Below, piece by piece: positions 1 through 8,344 of a stretch of 64,000 nucleotides of DNA. The first letter of the stretch is position 1. Every line of letters begins with the position of its first letter. The position numbers and the translations under genes were made by a program. Under the pieces are notes generated by a model that made no database searches, was not told where the DNA came from, and saw only the letters and a program-made list of their open reading frames with translations. The stretch comes from Streptomyces rishiriensis (GTDB lineage Bacteria; Actinomycetota; Actinomycetes; Streptomycetales; Streptomycetaceae): NCBI RefSeq assembly GCF_003112535.1, contig NZ_BEWA01000014.1, positions 62,001 to 126,000 of the forward strand, given 5' to 3'.

Positions 1-340
1 GATCGGCTACGAGGTGCGCCTCGGCCCGCTCCGGCTGACCAACGAGACGGTCGTCCGGCACTGCGAGGAGGGCTCCGAACTGGAGCTGGAGGCGCACGCG
101 GGCGTGCTGGGCACGGCGCGGATCGCCATCGAGCTGCGCCCCTGGGGCGAACACTGTCTGGTGATCGTCGACGAGCACCCGTTGCAGGGCGCCGGCGGGC
201 GGCTCCACAACGCGGGCGCCGAGGCCGTGATCCAGCTGCGGCACCGCGCGATGCTGGCCCGGCTCGCCCGGGTCTGCGAGGAGCAGGACCGTTTCGCGCG
301 GTCGGAACGCTTCCGGCAGCGCAGGGAGGCCGCCCGCTGA
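1..340 (+). CDS. SRPBCC-family protein, C-terminal part (gene cut by window edge)
   Basis: An open frame entering from the left edge (frame of position 2) ends at TGA 338-340, so only the last ~112 residues are visible. The segment reads IGYEVRLGPLRLTNETVV and alternates hydrophobic and polar residues as in the beta strands of the START/polyketide-cyclase fold. It ends with a long helix carrying AEAVIQLRHRAMLARLARV, like the C-terminal helix of that fold. SRPBCC proteins bind hydrophobic ligands. The ligand here cannot be inferred, and the start and any operon partners lie outside the window. Confidence 0.6.
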   Translation, partial: IGYEVRLGPLRLTNETVVRHCEEGSELELEAHAGVLGTARIAIELRPWGEHCLVIVDEHPLQGAGGRLHNAGAEAVIQLRHRAMLARLARVCEEQDRFARSERFRQRREAAR

Positions 341-459
341 CGTCGCCCGACGTGACCTGGCCGCCCGCCGGTTCATCGCAAGGGGGCAGGGGCCAGAAGG
401 TCAGGGAGCAGGCGCCGCCCTCGCCGCATCACTCCTCGTGCCACCGCCTCCCTCGCGCG

Positions 460-891
460 TCAGGCCGCCTGGACGAGCTCGGCGCGGCCGAACAGCAGGG
501 CGTATCCGGAGGGGAGCCGGGCGAGGATCCGGCCGAGGAGCTCCTCGCCGGCGAGCTGGGCCACGACGCGCAGGACGGTGCCCGCGTCCCAGCGGGTGGT
601 CGCGGCCGTGCCGCCGGTGCGGGACGCGAGGTCCTTGACGAAGCCCCACCCGGTGAGGCTCTCCGTGGCGGGGATCTCGGCGGTGAAGACGCGGGCGGCC
701 TGCTGCGGCAGGCGCGCCGCGAGTTCCACGCGCTCGTCGCCGGTGATCTGGCGTCCGAGGGCGGCCAGTACGGCGTGCACGGACTCCTCGGCCCGGGCGC
801 GGGTCGGGTACGCGCCCTCGTACCGCACTCTTTCCAGCATCTGCTCGAACGTCATGCCGACAGCGGACGGGCGTTCCTGCAGCGAAAACAT
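460..891 (-). CDS. DUF2267 domain protein
   Basis: This 143-residue protein matches DUF2267 over most of its length: MTFEQMLERVRYEGAYPTRARAEE near the N-terminus, then VLAALGRQITGDERVELAARLP. DUF2267 proteins are small helical actinobacterial proteins, often beside stress genes, with no defined biochemical role. Here the gene is downstream of and co-directional with hsp18. The ATG at 891 is used, but the ATG at 855 (residue 13) matches the usual family start equally well, and neither has a good Shine-Dalgarno. Upstream, 971-991 holds three tandem copies of the heptamer GGTGAGG. No function is assigned. Confidence 0.75.
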   Translation of the reverse strand: MFSLQERPSAVGMTFEQMLERVRYEGAYPTRARAEESVHAVLAALGRQITGDERVELAARLPQQAARVFTAEIPATESLTGWGFVKDLASRTGGTAATTRWDAGTVLRVVAQLAGEELLGRILARLPSGYALLFGRAELVQAA

Positions 892-1019
892 CGGTGACGC
901 GGTCGCCTTTCTCGTCTCGGTGCGCGCGTCGGCGGCCGGGGCTCGCCCGCCGACCGCCGACGTCGCTCGTGGTGAGGGGTGAGGGGTGAGGGTGGGAGCT
1001 GCGCTGCTGCGGGATCCGC

Positions 1020-1454
1020 TCAGCCGCTGATCTCCTTGTGCGCGGAGCCGCCGCCGATGGCGACCTTGCGGGGCTTGGCGCGCTCGGCGATCGGGATGCG
1101 CAGGGTGAGCACACCGGCGTCGTAGTCCGCCTTGATGCGCTCGGTGTCCAGGGTGTCGGCGAGCACGACCTGCCGGGAGAAGACGCCCAGGGGCCGCTCG
1201 GAGAGCTCCATCTGCACGTCGTCCGCCTTGGTGACGGGCCGCCGCTCGGCCTTGACGGTCAGCATGTTCCGCTCGACGTCGACGTCGATCGCGTCCGGCG
1301 AGACGCCGGGCAGGTCGAGGGCGATGACGTACTCCTCGCCCTCGCGGTAGGCGTCCATCGGCATCGCCGACGGCCGCGACCAGGTGCCGGGCGTGTGCAG
1401 GAGCTGCTGGGTGAGTCGGTCGAGCTCACGGAACGGGTCGGTGCGCATCAACAT
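1020..1454 (-). CDS. hsp18: Small heat-shock protein Hsp18 (Hsp20/alpha-crystallin family)
   Basis: A 144-residue small heat-shock chaperone that binds unfolding proteins during heat stress. The N-terminus is MLMRTDPFRELDRLTQQLL. An alpha-crystallin domain follows from about residue 40 (MDAYREGEEYVIALDLPGV) and ends with GVLTLRIPIAERAKPRKV, which contains the strand motif G-V-L-T-L-R-I-P. The start at 1454 fits the family and has GGAGG about 11 nt upstream; longer in-frame starts would run into the promoter. Divergent rheA and the RheA operator at 1526-1544 indicate direct thermosensory repression, as established for hsp18 of Streptomyces albus. Confidence 0.93.
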   Translation of the reverse strand: MLMRTDPFRELDRLTQQLLHTPGTWSRPSAMPMDAYREGEEYVIALDLPGVSPDAIDVDVERNMLTVKAERRPVTKADDVQMELSERPLGVFSRQVVLADTLDTERIKADYDAGVLTLRIPIAERAKPRKVAIGGGSAHKEISG

Positions 1455-1525
1455 CGGGAGACACCTCCAGTGTTTCGGGTCAGGCACGTAACTGCCAATG
1501 CGGTTCACCTGCCATCGTTGTAACA

Positions 1526-1558
1526 TGTCATCGAAGTGATGACAAGTCGAATGTCATC
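1526..1558. promoter_or_regulatory. RheA operator between hsp18 and rheA
   Basis: A perfect inverted repeat TGTCATC (1526-1532), a 5-nt spacer and GATGACA (1538-1544) lies between the divergent hsp18 and rheA genes. A third half-site TGTCATC is at 1552-1558. From memory, TGTCATC-N5-GATGACA is the published RheA binding sequence at the S. albus hsp18 promoter. The site is 72 bp from the hsp18 start and 54 bp from the rheA start, so one site could repress hsp18 and autoregulate rheA. The extra half-site could allow a second weaker dimer. Confidence 0.88.
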
Positions 1559-1597
1559 GACACGACGACGACACGACGACAGTGCGCTGGAGGCCCC

Positions 1598-2302
1598 ATG
1601 ACCACCGACGATCAGCCCGTCGCCCGCGCCCGCGATCTCACCCCGACGTCCTTCCTGGCGGCCGCGGCGCTCCACACGATCCACGAGGCCCTGAGCACCG
1701 CCCGGACGTCGGCGGAGGGCGAACAGCCGGGCACGCAGCCGCGGGACGCCGCCCGGACCGGCTCGGAGCAGGCGCTCGCCGCGCTGCTGATGCTGCGCGA
1801 GGTGCGCGACCAGCTCGCCGCATGGGAACCGGGGCTGATCGAGGAGGCGCGGGAGGCGGGGGCCAGCTGGGCGGACCTCGCCCAGCCGCTCGGCGTCTCC
1901 AGCCGGCAGGCCGCCGAACGCCGCTACCTGCGCGTACGCCCCGGAAACCCCGGATCCACCAGCGAACAACGGGTGCAGGCCACCCGTGACCGCCGTGCCG
2001 CCGACCGCACCGTCACCGCCTGGGCCCGCGCCAACGCGGCGGACCTGCGCCGGCTGGCCGGCCAGATCACCGCGCTCCCCGACCTCCCCGCCGCCGCCCG
2101 GACCCCGCTGGGCGAGCTCAGCACGGCCCTCGCCGACGACGACGCCGCGGCCCTGGTCGGTCCCCTGACGGGCGCGCGGACGTATCTCGCGTCCGGCCAC
2201 CCCGACCTCGCGGCCCGCGTCGACGACGTCGCCCGCCACACCGAGGCGCTCCGCCGCGACAGCGGCGACCAGCGGCGAGGTTCCCGGCGGCCGGGCTCCT
2301 GA
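1598..2302 (+). CDS. rheA: RheA, thermosensing repressor of hsp18
   Basis: A 234-residue protein, close to the 231 residues of RheA, divergent from hsp18 across the RheA operator. RheA is a heat-labile repressor: it binds DNA at growth temperature and reversibly loses binding on heating. Visible features are an alanine-rich helical N-terminal third (SFLAAAALHTIHEAL), a likely helix-turn-helix near residues 85-110 (ASWADLAQPLGVSSRQAAERR), and an Arg/Asp-rich helical C-terminus. The ATG at 1598 has CTGGAGG just upstream. The call rests on length, position, HTH and the adjacent cognate operator. Confidence 0.88.
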   Translation: MTTDDQPVARARDLTPTSFLAAAALHTIHEALSTARTSAEGEQPGTQPRDAARTGSEQALAALLMLREVRDQLAAWEPGLIEEAREAGASWADLAQPLGVSSRQAAERRYLRVRPGNPGSTSEQRVQATRDRRAADRTVTAWARANAADLRRLAGQITALPDLPAAARTPLGELSTALADDDAAALVGPLTGARTYLASGHPDLAARVDDVARHTEALRRDSGDQRRGSRRPGS

Positions 2303-2386
2303 ACTCGCCTCCGGGCCGCCGGATCCCGGCGGGCATCGAGGACACTGGACAGCGGAGGCCCGACAGCAGGAGAGGGGAGGCCGACC

Positions 2387-3247
2387 GTGCTGACCACCGT
2401 CCGTGACCAGCTGGGACAGGCCCTGTTCCAGCGTGTCGCCGGGCCCGACGGGCCGGCGAACCGCGCCCGCATCCACGACACCCCGGGCCCGCGCTGGTTC
2501 GGACCGGACCGCCCCGTCCGTGTCGTCCACGGCGACGCCTCGATGTTCATCGGCGGCCTGAGCGCGCTGCTGCTGCAGTCCCTGCATCCGCTGGCCATGG
2601 CGGCGGTCGCGGGGCACTCCGGTTTCCGGGGCGACCCGTGGGGGCGGCTCCAGCGCACCAGCACCTTCCTGGCCGTGACGACGTACGGCACGGCCGAGGA
2701 CGCCCAACGCGCGGTCGACCACGTCCGCGCCATCCACCACCGGATCCGCGGGACGACGGCCGAGGGCGTGCCGTACCACGCGGCCGATCCCCGTCTGCTC
2801 GGCTGGGTGCACGCCGCCGAGACGGACAGCTTTCTGCGCGCCCACGAGCGCTTCGGAGCCGCTCCGCTGGACGCCGCCGGCTACGACGCCTATGTCGGCG
2901 ACACCGCGAGGGTCGCCGAGGCGCTGGGAGTGAGCGATCCGCCGCGCGACCGCCGCGAGCTGGCCGAGCGCCTGACGGCCTACCGGCCCGAACTCCGCGC
3001 CACCCCCGAGGCGCGGTCCGCCGCCCGTTTCCTGCTGCTCCGGCCCCCTGTGCCGCTTGCCGTGCGGCCCTTCTACGGCGGGCTGGCCGCGAACGCCGTC
3101 GCCCTGCTTCCGCCCTGGGCCCGCGGCATGCTGTGGCTGCCCCGGGTGCCGGTCGTCGAAGGCCTCGCCGTGCGCCCCACCGGGCAGGTCCTGACCCGGG
3201 CCATCCGCTGGGTCATGACCCCGCCGACCCACACCCGCCGCACGTGA
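2387..3247 (+). CDS. Oxygenase MpaB family protein (DUF2236)
   Basis: A 286-residue protein of the DUF2236/MpaB' family, named after the fungal enzyme that oxidatively cleaves a polyprenyl side chain; bacterial members include latex-clearing-protein relatives. Diagnostic stretches are LLLQSLHPLAMAAVAGHSGF, with the conserved H-P and H-S residues, then RLQRTSTFLAVTTYGT and LLGWVHAAETDSFLRAHERF, whose histidines are candidate heme ligands. The C-terminus RPFYGGLAANAVALLPPWAR is typical. The GTG start at 2387 follows AGGGGAGG at 2373-2380. The gene follows rheA on the same strand after 84 bp but has its own RBS. The substrate is unknown. Confidence 0.85.
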   Translation: MLTTVRDQLGQALFQRVAGPDGPANRARIHDTPGPRWFGPDRPVRVVHGDASMFIGGLSALLLQSLHPLAMAAVAGHSGFRGDPWGRLQRTSTFLAVTTYGTAEDAQRAVDHVRAIHHRIRGTTAEGVPYHAADPRLLGWVHAAETDSFLRAHERFGAAPLDAAGYDAYVGDTARVAEALGVSDPPRDRRELAERLTAYRPELRATPEARSAARFLLLRPPVPLAVRPFYGGLAANAVALLPPWARGMLWLPRVPVVEGLAVRPTGQVLTRAIRWVMTPPTHTRRT

Positions 3248-3393
3248 GCGCAAGGGCGGGGACCGGTCCCGCTGCGCGTCGGGGTGCGCGGCTCGTCGGC
3301 GCTCAGTACGGTGGCGTCCTGGTGTTCGAGCCCGGACCGGGGCGCGGACTCCGCGAGTGGGCGGCGTAAGGGTCATCGGGCGGTGGAGGCGGC

Positions 3394-4200
3394 ATGGCCG
3401 GCAAGAAGGCGGCGACTCTGCCGCGCAAGAGCTACGAGCAGGAACTGCTGCGGTTGCAGACGGAGTTGGTGCAGCTGCAGGAGTGGGTGCGGGCGTCGGG
3501 CACCCGGTTGGTGATCGTGTTCGAGGGGCGGGACGCGGCCGGCAAGGGCGGCACCATCAAGCGCGTCGCCGAGCACCTCAACCCTCGTGTGGCACGGATC
3601 GCGGCGCTGCCGAAGCCGACCGAGCGCGAGCGCACCCAGTGGTATTTCCAGCGGTACGTCGAGCACCTGCCGGCGGCCGGGGAGATCGTGCTGTTCGACC
3701 GGTCCTGGTACAACCGCGCCGGCGTCGAGCACGTGATGGGCTTCTGCACCAAGGAGGAGCACCAGCGCTTCCTGCGTCAGTGCCCGATCTTCGAACGCAT
3801 GCTGGTCGAGGACGGGGTGCTGCTGCGCAAGTACTGGTTCTCGGTGAGCGACACCGAGCAGCAGGACCGCTTCCGGCGCAGGCTGGAGGACCCGCTGCGG
3901 CGCTGGAAGCTCTCGCCGATGGACCTGGAGTCGATCACCCACTGGGAGGCGTACTCCCGGGCCAAGGACGAGATGATGGTGCACACCGACATCTCCGAGG
4001 CGCCCTGGCACGTCGTCGAGAGCGACGACAAGCGCCGGGCGCGGCTGAACATGATCGCGCATCTGCTGTCGTCCGTGCCGTACCGCGAGGTGCCGCCGCC
4101 CGTGCTGGAACTCCCGGAGCGTCCGGCGTCGACCGGCTACGAGCGCCCGCCCCGGGATCTGCAGACCTACGTCCCCGACCACGCGGCGACCCTCCTCTGA
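3394..4200 (+). CDS. ppk2: Polyphosphate kinase 2 (PPK2)
   Basis: A 268-residue class I-type PPK2, which transfers phosphate between polyphosphate and nucleotides (usually ADP or GDP phosphorylation). Walker A is GRDAAGKGG at residues 45-53 and the Walker B/lid motif is DRSWYNRAG at 102-110. The lid region KPTERERTQWYFQRYVEHLP and KYWFSVSDTEQQDRFRRR, with its basic residues for the polyphosphate channel, are both present. Length and motifs fit a single-domain enzyme. The ATG at 3394 follows GGTGGAGGC. It is probably soluble. Polyphosphate metabolism fits the neighbouring stress genes, but no shared promoter is evident. Confidence 0.95.
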   Translation: MAGKKAATLPRKSYEQELLRLQTELVQLQEWVRASGTRLVIVFEGRDAAGKGGTIKRVAEHLNPRVARIAALPKPTERERTQWYFQRYVEHLPAAGEIVLFDRSWYNRAGVEHVMGFCTKEEHQRFLRQCPIFERMLVEDGVLLRKYWFSVSDTEQQDRFRRRLEDPLRRWKLSPMDLESITHWEAYSRAKDEMMVHTDISEAPWHVVESDDKRRARLNMIAHLLSSVPYREVPPPVLELPERPASTGYERPPRDLQTYVPDHAATLL

Positions 4201-4271
4201 GGCGCGGGCCGCCGCGGACCGCCGTCGGCCGGCCCGGTGCAGGGTGTCGCGGTGAGGAGGAGAATCGGCGC

Positions 4272-5402
4272 ATGAGGCGTCGACTCGCCGACGTGAGCGG
4301 GCCCGCCCGGCTGGCCGCGGCGGGCGAAGGCCTCGGGCCGGACGAGCTGGCGCTCGCCGCGCGCAATCACGCTCTGCCGCTGGAGGCCCTGCGCTACGAC
4401 GTCACACCGCCCGGCCTGCACTATGTGCTGACGCACTACGACATCCCCGCCGTGCCGGGCGACGACGCCTGGCGGCTGACGGTGAGCGGCCGGGTACGCC
4501 GCACGCTCCGCTTCTCCCCCGGGCGACTGCGCGCCCTTCCCGCGGTCGTGGTCCGTACGACGATGGAGTGCGCGGGCAACGGCAGGGCCCTGCTGTCGCC
4601 GCGGCCGGTGAGTCAGCCGTGGCTGGTCGAGGCGGTCGGCACCGCGGACTGGACGGGGGTTCCGCTGCGTCTGCTCCTCGACGACGCCGGGGTCGGGCCC
4701 GACGCCGTCGACGTCGTGTTCACGGGAGCGGACCACGGCGTGGAGCGCGGTGTCGAGCAGGACTACCGGCGCGCCCTGCCGCTCGACGTGGCCCTGGGCG
4801 ACGATCCGGAGATCCTGGTGGCCTACGCGATGAACGGCGCGCCGCTGCCGCCGCAGCACGGCAGCCCGCTGCGCCTGGTCGTGCCCGGCTGGTACGGCAT
4901 GGCGCAGGTCAAGTGGCTGCGGGACGTCGAGGTGGTCGACTCCCCCTTCACCGGCTTCCAGCAGTCCGTCGCGTACCGGATCAGGCAGACGCCCGAGGAG
5001 GCGGGCGAGCCCGTCACCCTGATCGCTCCCCGGGCGCTGCTGATTCCGCCGGGCTTCCCCGACTTCATGTCCCGCACCCGGGTGGTGGCGGCGGGACCGG
5101 TGCTGCTGGCGGGCCGGGCCTGGTCGGGGCGCGCCCCGGTGACGTCGGTCGACGTCAGCACGGACGACGGGCTGACCTGGGACCCGGCCGGACTCGAACC
5201 GGATCACGGCCGGCGCTGGGCCTGGCGTCGGTGGACCTTCGCGTGGTCCGCGGCCCCCGGTGCGCATGTGCTGAGCGTCCGCGCCCGTGACGGGGCGGGG
5301 AACACCCAGCCGCTGGAACAGCCCTGGAACCGGGGCGGGTTCGCCAACAACGTCGTCCAGCGGGTGCCGGTGCTGTGTCTCGACCCCGCCGACGCCCCCT
5401 GA
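4272..5402 (+). CDS. Sulfite oxidase-family molybdopterin enzyme
   Basis: A 376-residue oxidoreductase with the sulfite-oxidase fold. It has the Mo-Cys motif TMECAGNGR (Cys100), the substrate/cofactor loops EAVGTADWTGVPL and MNGAPLPPQHGSPLRLVVPGWYG, and a C-terminal dimerisation beta sandwich starting around residue 270 (DVSTDDGLTWDPA). No signal peptide is visible and there is no heme domain, so it may act in the cytoplasm with an unknown electron acceptor. The start at 4272 is set by GGTGAGGAGGAG a few bases upstream; the frame is open further upstream but overlaps ppk2. Sulfite as substrate is by family only. Confidence 0.9.
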   Translation: MRRRLADVSGPARLAAAGEGLGPDELALAARNHALPLEALRYDVTPPGLHYVLTHYDIPAVPGDDAWRLTVSGRVRRTLRFSPGRLRALPAVVVRTTMECAGNGRALLSPRPVSQPWLVEAVGTADWTGVPLRLLLDDAGVGPDAVDVVFTGADHGVERGVEQDYRRALPLDVALGDDPEILVAYAMNGAPLPPQHGSPLRLVVPGWYGMAQVKWLRDVEVVDSPFTGFQQSVAYRIRQTPEEAGEPVTLIAPRALLIPPGFPDFMSRTRVVAAGPVLLAGRAWSGRAPVTSVDVSTDDGLTWDPAGLEPDHGRRWAWRRWTFAWSAAPGAHVLSVRARDGAGNTQPLEQPWNRGGFANNVVQRVPVLCLDPADAP

Positions 5403-5600
5403 CCGGCCGCACCGCCGGACCGCTCACCGACATGCGGGTGCCGCAGGCCGGACGGACACTGAAACTGGCGGCGAAGGCCCCGGCCTCGGCCGTCGGCAAC
5501 AGTCCGAGGTGCGCATGGATGCCCGCGCCGCTCGCCGAGACCCTCCCGGACATCGCGCGTTCGTCCGTGCGCGACCACCATCGTCACAGGGGTGTTCGAC

Positions 5601-7040
5601 ATGGGCGGCGACAACGGAGCGGCGCTGGAAGATCTGCGTGAGGCACTGCGAGGGCCGGTCCTCGCACCCGGGGACGCGGGGTACGACGAGGCTCGCGCCG
5701 TCTACAACGCCATGATCGACCGGCGTCCGGCCGCCGTGGCCCGGTGCGTCGACGCCGGGGACGTGCGGGCCACGCTGTCCTTCGCGCGGGACACCGGCAC
5801 GGAGCTCGCGGTGCGCGGCGGCGGACACAGCGGGCCGGGCCTGTGCCTGGTCGACGACGGGATCATGCTGGACCTGTCGCCGATGCGCTGGGTGCGCGTC
5901 GACCCGGCGACCAGGACCGCGCAGGTGGGAGGCGGCAGCCAGCTGGGGGACCTCGACCATGCCGCACACGCGTTCGGTCTGGCCGTGCCGGCCGGCATCA
6001 TGTCGACCACCGGGGTCGGCGGTCTGACGCTGGGCGGCGGCCACGGCCATCTGACCCGCAGGCACGGACTGACCATCGACAGCCTGCTGTCGGCCGACGT
6101 CGTCCTCGCCGACGGCACGTTCGTCACCGCCTCCGAGAAGGAGCACCCCGATCTCTTCTGGGCGCTGCGCGGCGGCGGCGGCAACTTCGGCGTGGTCACG
6201 TCGTTCACGTTCCAGCTGCACCCCGTGGACGCGGTGGGCGTCGCGGTGACGCTGTGGCCGGTCGACCGCACCGCGGAGGTGCTGCGCTGGTACCGGGAGT
6301 TCCTGCCCGCCGCGCCCGAGGAACTCAGCGGCTTCTTCGCGGTGCTGGCGGTGCCTCCCGGGCCGCCGTTCCCGGAGCCGATCCACGGGCACAGGATGTG
6401 CGCCGTCGTGTGGTGCTACACCGGCGACCTGGCGGCCGGACGGCTGGAGGAGGTCCTCGGCGTGGTGAACGATCCGGCGCCCCCGGCCTTCCACTTCACC
6501 GCGCCGATGCCCTACCCGGCGCTCCAGAGCATGTTCGACGCGCTGCTCCCCGCGGGACTGCAGTGGTACTGGCGCGGGGACTTCTTCGACGCGGTCTCCG
6601 ACGGGGCGATCGAGGTGCACGGACGGTACGGCGAGGGGCTTCCCACCGACCTGTCGACGATGCACATGTACCCGGTCGACGGGGCGGCGCACCGGGTCGG
6701 GCGTGACGACACGGCCTGGGCCTACCGGGACGCCGTGTGGTCCTGCGTGATCGCGGGGATCGACCCCGACCCGGCCAACGCCGACCTGATCCGGCAGTGG
6801 TGCGTCGACTACTGGGCCGACCTGCACGGGCACTCCATGGGCGGTTCCTACGTCAACTTCCTGGGCGCGCAGGAGACCCCGGAGCGGGTCCGGACCACCT
6901 ATCGCGGACACTACGACCGGCTGGCGGAGGTCAAACGCGCCTACGACCCGGAGAACTTCTTCCACGCCAACCAGAACATCCCGCCCGCCCCGGAGGGCGA
7001 CGGCCCGGAAGGAGACGGCGGGCCGGCCCGGGGCTGGTGA
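5601..7040 (+). CDS. FAD-binding oxidoreductase, berberine-bridge-enzyme type
   Basis: A 479-residue flavoprotein with an FAD_binding_4 domain (AVRGGGHSGPG at about residues 70-80, whose His would hold FAD by an 8-alpha-histidyl link), the phosphate loop GGLTLGGGHGHLTRRHGL, GGGGNFGVV, and a C-terminal BBE motif (RAYDPENFFHANQNIPP). The Cys of the bicovalent FAD class is absent from the GIMSTTGVGG segment, so attachment is probably single. Members oxidise sugars or secondary metabolites; the substrate is unknown. ATG 5601 is preferred over in-frame GTG 5592 because CAGGGG at 5587-5592 is correctly spaced only for 5601. Confidence 0.88.
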   Translation: MGGDNGAALEDLREALRGPVLAPGDAGYDEARAVYNAMIDRRPAAVARCVDAGDVRATLSFARDTGTELAVRGGGHSGPGLCLVDDGIMLDLSPMRWVRVDPATRTAQVGGGSQLGDLDHAAHAFGLAVPAGIMSTTGVGGLTLGGGHGHLTRRHGLTIDSLLSADVVLADGTFVTASEKEHPDLFWALRGGGGNFGVVTSFTFQLHPVDAVGVAVTLWPVDRTAEVLRWYREFLPAAPEELSGFFAVLAVPPGPPFPEPIHGHRMCAVVWCYTGDLAAGRLEEVLGVVNDPAPPAFHFTAPMPYPALQSMFDALLPAGLQWYWRGDFFDAVSDGAIEVHGRYGEGLPTDLSTMHMYPVDGAAHRVGRDDTAWAYRDAVWSCVIAGIDPDPANADLIRQWCVDYWADLHGHSMGGSYVNFLGAQETPERVRTTYRGHYDRLAEVKRAYDPENFFHANQNIPPAPEGDGPEGDGGPARGW

Positions 7041-7118
7041 CGAGCCGGGCCCGGTGACGACGGCTGGGCCCCACGGTCGATAATCGGCTGAGCCACAGGC
7101 CCGAGCCGAAGGAGAGCC

Positions 7119-7166
7119 GTGCGAGACCTGACGCAGCAGGGAACACAGCCGGAGGCCGCGGCATGA
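7119..7166 (+). CDS. Putative 15-residue leader ORF coupled to the aminotransferase
   Basis: A GTG at 7119, preceded by GAAGGAGAG at 7108-7116, opens a 15-codon frame reading MRDLTQQGTQPEAAA. Its TGA (7164-7166) overlaps the aminotransferase ATG (7163-7165) as ATGA, the classic arrangement for translational coupling. The aminotransferase also has its own GGAGG inside this ORF. The peptide matches nothing I recognise and shows no run of regulatory codons. It may be a real leader peptide or a chance reading frame behind a good Shine-Dalgarno. Confidence 0.4.
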   Translation: MRDLTQQGTQPEAAA

Positions 7167-8344
7167 GCACCCCACGGATCTCACGACGTGCCCGGGGCGT
7201 CGCTCCGTTCTACGCCATGGAGTTCGGCAAGCAGGCCGCCGCGCTGGAGGCGCAGGGCCGTCATGTCGTCAAACTCAGCCTCGGCGAACCCGACTTCGGC
7301 GCGCCGCCCGCCGTTCTGAGCGCGATGCGCGAGGCCATGGACGGGCGGCCGATGGCCTACACCGAGGCCCTCGGGCTGCCCGCGCTGCGCAGGGCGATCG
7401 CCCGGTTCTACATGGAGCGGCACGAGGTCGAGGTCGACCCGGCCCGGATCGTGGTGACGGCGGGGGCCTCGGCCGCGCTGGTGCTGACCGCCGCCGCGCT
7501 GGTCGATCCCGGCGACGAGGTGCTCATCGCCGACCCGTCGTATCCCTGCAACCGGCAGATCGCGGAGAGCTTCGGCGCGCGCGTCACCCTGGTGCCCGCC
7601 ACGGCCGAGAGCCGGTTCCAGCTGGACGCCGCTTCGGTGCGGGCGAGTTGGACGGAGGACACGCGCGGTGTCATGGTCGCCACCCCGTCCAACCCCACGG
7701 GCACCTCGGTTCCGGCCGGTGAACTCGCGGCGATCTGCGACGTCGCCCGGGAGCGCGACGGGTGGCGCATCGTCGACGAGATCTACCTGGAGCTCGCCGA
7801 CCACGACACCCGGGGCCGGCCCCCGCGCAGCGCCCTGTCGTTCGACCCGGACGCCGTCGTCGTCAACAGCTTCTCGAAGTACTTCGGCATGACGGGCTGG
7901 CGGCTGGGCTGGTGCGTCGTCCCCGAGGGGCTCGTGCCCGCGATGGAGCGCCTGGCGCAGAACTACTTCCTCTGCGCGTCCGCGCCCGCCCAGCAGGCCG
8001 CTCTGGCCTGCTTCTCGGCGGAGTCCCTCGCGGTGTGCGAGGCCCGCCGCGCCGAGTTCGCGCAGCGCCGGGCGCTCGTCCTCGACGGCCTGGCCCGGAT
8101 CGGTCTGCCGGTGCCCGTCCCGCCCGACGGCGCCTTCTACGTCTACTTCGACGTCAGCGGCACCGGGCTCACCTCGTGGCAGTTCTGCGAACGAGCCCTG
8201 CAGGAGGCGCACGTCGCCCTGACTCCGGGCCGGGACTTCGGCGTGCACTCCGCGCAGACGCACGTCCGTCTGTCGTACGCGGCGTCGGCCGACGAACTGC
8301 GCGAGGGGATCGCCCGGCTGGGGAAGTTCGTGGCCGCGCTCTAG
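7163..8344 (+). CDS. PLP-dependent class I/II aminotransferase
   Basis: A 393-residue fold-type I aminotransferase. It has LSLGEPDFGAP near the N-terminus, TAGASAALVLTAAAL, the DPSYPCNR loop, TPSNPTGTSV (Asn binding PLP), VDEIYLEL and the Schiff-base lysine K239 in NSFSKYFGMTGWRLGW. The C-terminus has VRLSYAAS with the carboxylate-binding Arg. It resembles aspartate and aromatic-type transaminases, but the amino acid substrate cannot be told. The stop overlaps the convergent tetR stop by 4 bp. The upstream 15-codon ORF overlaps its start as ATGA. Confidence 0.93.
   Translation: MSTPRISRRARGVAPFYAMEFGKQAAALEAQGRHVVKLSLGEPDFGAPPAVLSAMREAMDGRPMAYTEALGLPALRRAIARFYMERHEVEVDPARIVVTAGASAALVLTAAALVDPGDEVLIADPSYPCNRQIAESFGARVTLVPATAESRFQLDAASVRASWTEDTRGVMVATPSNPTGTSVPAGELAAICDVARERDGWRIVDEIYLELADHDTRGRPPRSALSFDPDAVVVNSFSKYFGMTGWRLGWCVVPEGLVPAMERLAQNYFLCASAPAQQAALACFSAESLAVCEARRAEFAQRRALVLDGLARIGLPVPVPPDGAFYVYFDVSGTGLTSWQFCERALQEAHVALTPGRDFGVHSAQTHVRLSYAASADELREGIARLGKFVAAL

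Noticed and set aside
1455..1526. 24-residue N-terminal extension of hsp18
   Set aside because: It would start inside the RheA operator, lacks an RBS and is not seen in Hsp18 proteins; the start at 1454 has GGAGG.
5403..5600. Small ORFs between the sulfite oxidase and FAD oxidoreductase genes
   Set aside because: No ribosome binding site and no sensible composition in any frame.
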